This document shows, piece after piece, positions 25,718 to 33,500 of a DNA stretch of 64,000 bases. Position 1 is the first letter of the stretch, and every line of letters begins with the position of its first letter. The stretch spans positions 62,001-126,000 of the forward strand of contig CALJKW010000078.1 of NCBI GenBank assembly GCA_937980205.1, read 5' to 3'. The notes under the pieces were generated by a model. The model was not told the DNA's origin. It ran no database searches and saw only the letters and a list, made by a program, of their open reading frames with translations. The DNA is from an uncultured Myxococcales bacterium. Its GTDB lineage: Bacteria; Myxococcota; Myxococcia; Myxococcales; Myxococcaceae. Position numbers and translations under genes: made by a program.

Positions 25718-28700
25718 ATGACGCACGCGCAGGCCATCGCCTCGATCACCGCCGCCCTAAAGGAGGCGACCCACAGCGGCAAGAGGAAGGTCGCCGAGCT
25801 GGTGGGCACGCGCTGCGATTCCTTCGACGGCACCAGCGCGATCGTCACCGTCAACGAGCGCGGCGGCATCCGCGTCCTCGTGCAGCTCAGGCCCGACAGC
25901 GCGCCGGCCGACGCGCGGTGCTCGTACTGCCGGGGCACGTACTGCCGCCACGCCCTCGCCGCGCTGGCGGTGCTCAAAGAACACGTCGAGACCTCCGCGA
26001 TTCGTGAAGCGGGGCTCGTGCGCGCGCGCACCGCGAACTCGTTTCGCGAGCTCGTCGACCTCGCCCGCGAGTCGCGCGCCGCCCAGCTGCTCTCGCAGCA
26101 CGTGTCCGAGCTCGTCCAGAACGCGCCGGGCGTGCCGCCGGCGCTCCGCTCGACGGCCATCGAGAAGCTGTCGAGCAGCGAGTACCGCTCGCTCGCTCCC
26201 GACGTGCAGCGCCTGCTCGCGTCCGAGGTCCGGCGCCGTCTCGAGAAGCACCTGGCCACCGCGACCCCGGCGGGCCCGCTCGACGAGCTGCTCGCCTGGG
26301 CCGAGAAGCACCAGGTCTCACATCTGCTCGACGAGGTGGTGCCCGGCCTGAGCTACGGCGAGCCGCTGCGCAAGCGGCTCGAGGCGATGGCCGCGCTGCC
26401 GGAGAACCCGTACCGCCGACAGTTCTTCCAGCAGGTGAAGTCGCAGCTGGGCCAGCACGCGAAGGTGCGCGAGACCGCCGCGGCCGAGGTGGCGATGGCG
26501 GAGTACAGCCGCCCTCCCCGCCCCGAGGGAGTCCTGGGCGAGCTGTTCGAGCGCCTCGGCGTCGCCCGCGCCGAGCTCCTCGCGCACCGCACCGAGCCGC
26601 AGCAGGCGTATGAGGCCCGCGTCGACGTCGACTTCGATGCGGTCGAGCTGCGGGTGAGCTTCTTGCCCCGGTCGGGGTACACGCGCGAGGCGCACGTCGC
26701 CATCGGCCTCGAAGCGTGGCGCGAGAGGTTCAACGTGCGCTGCAGCCGCTGCCAGAAGGTGCCCTGCGCCCACTGCGCGCTGGCCGTCGAGCAGGCGCGG
26801 CTGACGCTCGGCCGGTTCCCCTTCGACAAGCAGGAGCGCTTCGAGCGCCTCTTGACCCAGCCGGGGTGGCAGCGCGTCCTCGACCGCATGCCGACGTCTG
26901 GCGCCGAGCCGAGGTCGCGCGACGTCGCGGTCTTCGTGCTCGAGACGACCGGCGACTGGGTCACCGACTTCGTGCTGCACGCGCGCGGGCCGAAGTCGAA
27001 GTCGCCGCTGGGCCGCAAGCTGTCGGCCCACTCCTTCCGCCGCGAGCTGCCGCTCTCGCGCGAGGACGAGAAGGCGTACGAGTGGTGGGAGCTCTCGAGG
27101 CGGCTCGAGCGGAGCTACGGCGGGGCGAGCTCAGAAGAATCCGACGACCTCTTCTTCCGCGCGCTCGAAGCGCTGCTGGGCCACCCGCGCGTCGTCGACC
27201 GGGCCGGAAACCCGGTCGAGGTGCGGCGGGTGCAGCCGACGCTGCGGGTCACCGCGGTCGACTCGGGCTTCACGCTCGCGATCGAGGCTGGCGACACCGG
27301 GCTCCAAGGAGACGCGCTGAAGAGGGCGAACGCGCTGTTCGCCAACGGCCCGCCGCGCTGCGCGGCGCTCGTCGGCGGCAAGTGCCTGCTCATCGATCGC
27401 CCGCTGGAGCTCGGGCTGTGGGCTGGCACGGTCGAGCGGTTCGGCGGCATTTTTCCTCCCGAGGCCGGCCCGGCCCTGGCCGAGCGGCTCGAGGCGCTCG
27501 AGGGACGCGTCACGGTGGAGAAGCCCGCCTCGCTCGCGGGTCAGCAGCGCAAGGCCGACGCGCGCCCGGTCGTCACGCTGCGGCTGCGCGACGACGGCGG
27601 GCTGGAGCTCTCCGTCGGCGTACGCCCCCTCGACGAGGGCGCGACCTTCGTCGCGGCACAAGGGCCCGCGCGCGTGTACGTCACGGCCGGTGACAAGCGG
27701 TACTTCGCGATTCGGGACTTCGAGGCCGAAGCGCGCGCCCGCGTCGAGCTGTTCGCGAAGCTCGGGCTGCCCGAGCGCGACGAGCTCGGCGTGCCTGCCG
27801 AGCGGGCGGTCGACGTGGTGACGGCCCTCGAGGGGCTGGGTGACGCGGCGCACGTCGAGTGGGCCGGTCGCTCGCTGGTGCGGACGCGGCCGGCGCAAGC
27901 GAAGGACGTGCGGCTCGTGCTGCGCAAGCGGCGCGACTGGTTCGGGGTCGAGGGGCGAGTCTCGGTGGACGGCGTGGACGTGGTGCTCGACGAGCTGCTG
28001 GCCGCCGTGCGCGCGGGGCGGCGGCACCTGCGCGTGGCGCCGGATCGCAGCCTCACGCTCTCCGAGGAGCTGCGCGCGCGGCTTCGGACGCTCTCGGCGC
28101 TCGCGCACCGGTCGGGCGATGCCAACGAGCTGGCCTCCAGCGCGCTGCCGGTGTTCGAGCAGCTGACCGAGGGGTTCGGGGCGGTCGAGGCGCCGGACGA
28201 GTGGAAGGCGCTGGCGAAGAAGCTCGTCGAGGCGCGGGCCGAGCGGCAGGTGCCGCCTGCGGGGTTGAACGCTTCGCTGCGCGACTACCAGCTGAAGGGG
28301 TTCGAGTGGCTCTCGAGCCTGGGCGCGTGGGGGGCGGGGGCCTGCCTCGCCGACGACATGGGACTGGGCAAGACGCTGCAGGCGCTGGCGGTGCTGCTGC
28401 ACCGTGCGCAGCAAGGTCCTGCGCTCGTCATCGCGCCGACGTCGGTGTGCGGCAACTGGCTCTCCGAGGCGAAGCGGTTCGCACCCGAGCTGGACGTGAA
28501 GCTGCACCATGGCGGTGCGCGGGACCGCGCGCTCGAGCAGCTCCGGGCAGGGCAGGTGCTGGTGACGAGCTACGGCGTGCTGGCGCGAGACGTCGACACG
28601 CTGTGCGAGCGGGACTTCGCGACGCTGGTGCTCGACGAGGCGCACGCGCTGAAGAACGCGGCGACGGCGCGGGCGCAGGCGGCGCGGCGGCTCAAGGCGT

Positions 28701-29713
28701 CGTTCCGCGTGGCGCTCACCGGCACTCCGCTGGAGAACCGGCTCGGCGAGCTGTGGAGCCTGTTCCGTGTCGTGCAGCCGGGGCTGCTGGGCAGCGAGGA
28801 GTGGTTTCGCGAGCGGTTCGTGCGGCCCATCGAGGGCGCTGGCGATGCGGACGCGCGCGCGAGCCTCGCGGAGATCATCCGACCGTTCGTGCTCCGCCGG
28901 CTCAAGCGGGAGGTCGCGACGGAGCTCCCTGCGCGCACCGAGACGACGGTGCGGGTCGAGCCGCCGCCTCGCGAGCGCGCGCGGTACGAAGAGGAGCGTC
29001 GCCTGGCCACGGCGAAGCTCGACACGGTGGACCTCTCGGACGTCGCGTCTGCGCGGCTGCACGTGCTGGCGGCGCTCACTCGGCTGAGACAGCTCGCGTG
29101 CCACGTGAAGCTGGTCGACGCGGACTGGGGCCATGGCTCGGCGAAGCTCGAGCACCTGCTCGAACTCACCGATGCGCTGCGCGCCGAGGGCCACAAGGTG
29201 CTGGTGTTCAGCCAGTTCGTGAAGCTGCTCGAGCTGGTGCGGCCTGCGCTCGAGGAGCGCGGCGCGCGGGTGCTGCAGCTCGACGGGTCAACTCCGCAGG
29301 CGGAGCGCGAGAGGCGGGTGAAGCGCTTTCAGGAAGGCTCGGCAGACGTCTTTCTGCTGTCGCTCAAGGCGGGAGGAGTCGGCCTCAACCTCACGGCCGC
29401 GACGTACGTGGTGCACCTCGACCCGTGGTGGAACCCTGCGGTCGAAGACCAGGCGACCGACCGCGCGCACCGCATCGGGCAGACGCAGCCGGTGACCGTC
29501 TACCGGCTGGTGACCGCCGGCACCGTCGAGGAGCAGATGCTGTCGCTGCACGCCGAGAAGCGGGCGCTGGTCGAGGGCGTGCTGGACGGCACCGGAGCGG
29601 CAGGTGTGCTGAGCACCGAGGAGCTGCTCGAGCTCGTCCGCGGCAGGGCGCTCGGGGTGAGGAGCCGAAGCTCGACGGAGCGCACCGGCGCCGAGACTGC
29701 TGCGGGCCCGTGA
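25718..29713 (+). CDS. SNF2-family ATPase with two SWIM-like zinc motifs
   Basis: A 1331-residue protein. The N-terminal ~870 residues include two C-x2-C-x4-C-x-H motifs, CSYCRGTYCRH near residue 68 and CSRCQKVPCAH near 342, which fit SWIM-type zinc fingers. The C-terminal SNF2 motor has LADDMGLGKTLQALAVL (Walker A about 884), LVLDEAHALKN, ALTGTPLENRLGELWSLF, KVLVFSQFVKLLELV and DRAHRIGQTQPVTVYRL, all in order. Bacterial SWIM-SNF2 proteins of this size are usually described as helicases of unknown task, possibly remodelling or displacing DNA-bound proteins. Start ATG 25718, 55 nt after the nucleotidyltransferase gene. Confidence 0.9.
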   Translation: MTHAQAIASITAALKEATHSGKRKVAELVGTRCDSFDGTSAIVTVNERGGIRVLVQLRPDSAPADARCSYCRGTYCRHALAALAVLKEHVETSAIREAGLVRARTANSFRELVDLARESRAAQLLSQHVSELVQNAPGVPPALRSTAIEKLSSSEYRSLAPDVQRLLASEVRRRLEKHLATATPAGPLDELLAWAEKHQVSHLLDEVVPGLSYGEPLRKRLEAMAALPENPYRRQFFQQVKSQLGQHAKVRETAAAEVAMAEYSRPPRPEGVLGELFERLGVARAELLAHRTEPQQAYEARVDVDFDAVELRVSFLPRSGYTREAHVAIGLEAWRERFNVRCSRCQKVPCAHCALAVEQARLTLGRFPFDKQERFERLLTQPGWQRVLDRMPTSGAEPRSRDVAVFVLETTGDWVTDFVLHARGPKSKSPLGRKLSAHSFRRELPLSREDEKAYEWWELSRRLERSYGGASSEESDDLFFRALEALLGHPRVVDRAGNPVEVRRVQPTLRVTAVDSGFTLAIEAGDTGLQGDALKRANALFANGPPRCAALVGGKCLLIDRPLELGLWAGTVERFGGIFPPEAGPALAERLEALEGRVTVEKPASLAGQQRKADARPVVTLRLRDDGGLELSVGVRPLDEGATFVAAQGPARVYVTAGDKRYFAIRDFEAEARARVELFAKLGLPERDELGVPAERAVDVVTALEGLGDAAHVEWAGRSLVRTRPAQAKDVRLVLRKRRDWFGVEGRVSVDGVDVVLDELLAAVRAGRRHLRVAPDRSLTLSEELRARLRTLSALAHRSGDANELASSALPVFEQLTEGFGAVEAPDEWKALAKKLVEARAERQVPPAGLNASLRDYQLKGFEWLSSLGAWGAGACLADDMGLGKTLQALAVLLHRAQQGPALVIAPTSVCGNWLSEAKRFAPELDVKLHHGGARDRALEQLRAGQVLVTSYGVLARDVDTLCERDFATLVLDEAHALKNAATARAQAARRLKASFRVALTGTPLENRLGELWSLFRVVQPGLLGSEEWFRERFVRPIEGAGDADARASLAEIIRPFVLRRLKREVATELPARTETTVRVEPPPRERARYEEERRLATAKLDTVDLSDVASARLHVLAALTRLRQLACHVKLVDADWGHGSAKLEHLLELTDALRAEGHKVLVFSQFVKLLELVRPALEERGARVLQLDGSTPQAERERRVKRFQEGSADVFLLSLKAGGVGLNLTAATYVVHLDPWWNPAVEDQATDRAHRIGQTQPVTVYRLVTAGTVEEQMLSLHAEKRALVEGVLDGTGAAGVLSTEELLELVRGRALGVRSRSSTERTGAETAAGP

Positions 29714-29760
29714 CCCGAGGCGGTAAGCTCCGCACGCTCCAAGGGGAAGAGGAGTAGCTC

Positions 29761-29940
29761 ATGCGCGCCCTGGTCCTCGTACTGCTGACCGGCGTCGTTG
29801 CTGTCTCGTGTGGTGGTTCTCCCGCCTGGTCCGTCGACGCTGCTTCTCGATGGAAGCTGCAGCCGGCCTCGGCTTCGGTGCGTACCACCGACAACTGGGA
29901 CCTCGGCGGGGGTGCTCCGGATCCGCTCGTGCGCGTCTGG
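29761..29940 (+). pseudogene. 5' end of a lipoprotein gene, truncated
   Basis: An intact start: GAGGAG (29750-29755) before ATG 29761, a signal peptide MRALVLVLLTGVVAVSCGGS with lipobox VVAVSC, then a segment NWDLGGGAPDPLVRVW typical of C2-like lipoproteins. After about 60 residues, near 29940, the frame continues only as antisense of the response-regulator gene, so the real gene has lost its 3' part. This truncation coincides exactly with that of the facing gene. Confidence 0.7.
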
Positions 29941-30482
29941 ACGCCGGTCTCTCCGGTGATGAGCACGGGGATGCGCGAGCCGGCGTGCAGCTCGGCCTCG
30001 CGCAACAGGCGCAGCGTCGCGGGGTCGGCGGTGACGAAGCTCTCGAACGCCTCGGGGCGCTCGAGCGTGGTCTGCGCCGCTTCGTCGCCGCGCAGCTGCA
30101 GCGCCTCGAGCAGCCGCGCCCGCTCGAGCGCGCGGTCGAGCGTCTGCACCAGCTTCTCGGGCGTCGTCGGCTTGAGCAGGTAGTCGTAGGCGCCGAGCTT
30201 CATCGCGCGCACGACCGTCGGCACGCTGTCCTGCGCCGTCACCATCACGCACTCGGTGCGCGGGCTCTTCTCTTTGATCAGCTCGAGCAGCTGCAGGCCG
30301 TCGAGGCCCGGCATGTTGAGGTCGAGGAACGCGCAGTCGAAGGCCTTCTGCTCCAGCAGCGCGGGGACGTCTAAGGAGCGCGCGACGGCGGTGACGTCTT
30401 CGTAGCCGTCGAGGCGCAGCCCGCGCGTCACGCTGTCGAGGAAGTCCTGCTCGTCGTCGACCACGAGGATCGCGGTGGGCAT
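29941..30482 (-). pseudogene. NtrC-type response regulator, truncated within the AAA+ domain
   Basis: From ATG 30482 (MPTAILVVDDEQDFLDSVTR) the frame encodes a complete receiver domain: acidic pair DDE, phospho-Asp in CAFLDLNMPGLDG, T/S in VMVTAQDS, Lys in YDYLLKPT. It then enters a sigma-54 activator AAA+ domain (PATLRLLREAELHAGSRIPV, then LITGETG). The Walker A should continue as GTGKE but reads GVQTRTSG, where the sequence jumps into the antisense of the lipoprotein gene. ATPase and DNA-binding domains are lost, so enhancer-type activation is impossible. The intact 5' half may still produce a receiver-only protein. Confidence 0.75.
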
Positions 30483-30578
30483 GTAGGTGCGCGCGTACAG
30501 CCTGACGGTGGCGAAGTCGAGCGCCCGACGGGGCTTTCCTACATTGCGCAGCGAAGGCTTCCGAAGTGTAAGCGCGTC

Positions 30579-33500
30579 ATGGCTCGTCTCGCCCTCGCGC
30601 TCTTCTTCATCGCTTCGACTGCCGCCGCCCAGACCTTCCAGGGCACCCTCGCCGGCAACACCACGTGGTCCGGCACCATCACGATGGCCGGCGACGTCAC
30701 GGTGCCCGCCGGCGTCACGCTCACCGTTCAGCCCGGCACCGTCGTCACCGCGGCCACCACCGACGCGCTCGGCAACGCCGATGCGACCAGCGTCGAGCTG
30801 ATCATCCGCGGCACGCTCAACGTCGCCGGAGTCCAGGGCGGCACCGTCACCTTCACCGGCGCCGGCATGGGCACCAGCGCCTGGGGCGGCATCCGCGTGG
30901 AAGAGGGCGGCCAGGCGACCCTCTCGCAGACCACCGTCGAGGAGGCGAAGCTCGGCGTCGAGATTCGCGGCGGCCCGACCGCGATGGCCACCACCACGCT
31001 CACGATGTCGAGCGTCCGCCTGCGCGCCTCGAACAACTGCCTCGTGCTCACCGGCAACACCGGCACGCTCACCACCAACGTCTCGGGCTCGACGTTCGAC
31101 GGCTGCGTGCAGGCGGCCGTCATCCACAACTACGGCAACACCGGCATCTCCAACACGGTCATCACGAACACGACCGGCTCGCAGGGCGGCTCGATCGTCT
31201 TCGGCGGCGGCAACCTCGTGCTCGACCACTCGACCGTGTCGTTCAACGCGACGCGCGGCTACTACTCGTGCGGCGCGGCGGGCGGCTCGTTCACGATGAC
31301 GTCGTCGATCATCAGCCACAACGCCGGGCTCGGCATCGAGCGGCGCTCGGTCAGCTCGCCCGACTTCTGCGGCGGCGTCCTCCCGTCCGTCTCCGTCTCC
31401 AACTCGGACATCTGGGGCAACAGCAACACCTTCGGCCCGCCGCCTTCGGCGACCGCGAACAGCCTCACGCCGGGCTCTTCGAACACGAACATCGCCGTCT
31501 CGAGCTCGAACATCTCGGCCAACCCGCTCTTCGTGAGCACCGCCGTCGCGACGCGGAACCTGCGGCTCACGCAGCGCTCTCCCGCGCGCAACCGCGATGC
31601 GATGGGCAGCGACATCGGCGCGCTGCCGTACACCGGTGACCCGACGCCCGGAAATCTGCAGGGCACCCTCTGGGAGGATTTGACCATCTCCTCGAGCGCG
31701 CCCGTCGACGGAGACCTCACCGTCGCCGCCGGTGTCACCGTCAACGTGCAGCCCGGCGTCACCCTCACCTTCTCGGGCAACGACGCGGTCGGCAGCGGAG
31801 ACAACGCCACCCGCTCCGAGCTCATCGTCGAGGGCACGCTCATCGCCGTGGGAGTCTCCGGCACGCCCATCACCTTCACCGGCGCGGCCTCGGGCACCTC
31901 CGCGTGGGGCGGCGTGCGCGTTCAGCGCGACGGCTCGGCGACCATCTCGAACGCGACGCTCGAAGAGCTCGCGCAGGGCATCGAGGTGCGCGGCACCGCC
32001 GGGACGACCACGACGCTCACGATGTCGGGCTCGACGGTGCGCGGCTCGAACTACTGCTTCCTCACCTCCGGCACCGGCGGCACCGTCACCTCGAACATCA
32101 CCGGCACGCGGTTCGACGGCTGCGTTCAGGCGGGCGTGTACCACGGCTTCGGAAACACCGGCATCTCGCTGTCCATCATCACGAACAGCAGCGGCTCGCA
32201 GGGCGGAGCCATCGTGCTGGCCGGCGGCAACCTCGTCGTCGATCGCTCCACCGTCTCGTTCAACTCGTCGCGCGGCTACTACTCGTGCGGCGCGGCGAGC
32301 GGCGCGTCGTTCACGATGACGTCGTCCATCGTCTCGCAGAACGCGGGCACCGGCTTCGAGCGGCGCTCCGTCAGCTCGCCCGACTTCTGCGGCGGCGTGC
32401 TGCCGACGTTCTCGGTCACCAGCTCGAACATCTGGGGCAACAGCAACACGTACGGGCCGCCGCCGGGCTCGACCGCGAACAGTCTCACGCCCGGCTCCTC
32501 GAACACGAACACGGCGCTCGGCGCCGGCAACATCTCGGCGAACCCGCTCTTCCTCGACGCCGCCGCCTCGCCGCGCAACCTGCGCCTCACCCAGCGCTCG
32601 CCCGCGCGCAAGAGCGGCGCCGGAGGCATCGACCTCGGCGCCCTGCCCTACGTGAACGACCCGACGCCCGGCGATCTGCAGGGCACGCTCTGGGAAGACC
32701 TCACGGTGTCGGCTCCCGCGAACGTCGCGGGCGACCTCACCGTCGCGTCGGGCGTCACGCTCACGCTGCAGCCCGGCGTCACGCTCACCTTCGCCGCCAC
32801 CGACGCCGTCGGCAGCGGAGACAACGCCACCCGCGGAGAGCTCGTCGTCGAGGGCACCCTCGCCTCCACCGGCACGCTCGGCAGCCCCATCACGTTCACC
32901 AGCGCCGGCACCGGCAGCTCGGCGTGGAACGGCGTGCGCGTTCAGCGCGGCGGCTCGGCCAACATCGCCAACGCCGTGCTCGAGGAGATGGGCGCCGGCG
33001 TCGAGGTGCGCGGCCTCTCCGGCACGTCGACGCTCACCCTGTCGGGCTCGACGCTGCGCGGCTCGAGCTACTGCGTCGTCACCTCCGGCACGGCGGGGAC
33101 GGTGAGCGCGACGGTCTCGGGCAGCACGCTGACCGGCTGCGTGCAGGCCGGCGTGTACAGCGGCTACGGCACGACGAACCTGTCGACCTCGGTGGTGACG
33201 AACTCGAACGGCTCGCAGGGCGGAGCGCTCGTGCTGCAGGGCGGCGCGCTCAACGTCGACCGCTCGACCATCTCGTACAACGCCTCTCGCGGGTACTACT
33301 CGTGCGGCGCCGCGTCGGGCTCGTCGTTCACCATGACGTCGTCGATCGTCACGCACAACGCGGGCAGAGGGTTCGAGCGCCGCTCGGTGAGCTCGCCCGA
33401 CTTCTGCGGCGGGGTGCTGCCGACGTTCTCGGTGACGTTCAGCGACGTCTGGGGCAACAGCAACACGTACGGTCCGCCTCCGGGGGCGACGGCGAACAAC

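Noticed and set aside
29761..30183. A continuous 140-residue plus-strand frame
   Set aside because: After about residue 60 it is antisense to the response regulator and Ser/Arg-rich, so I treat only the first 180 nt as a real, truncated gene.
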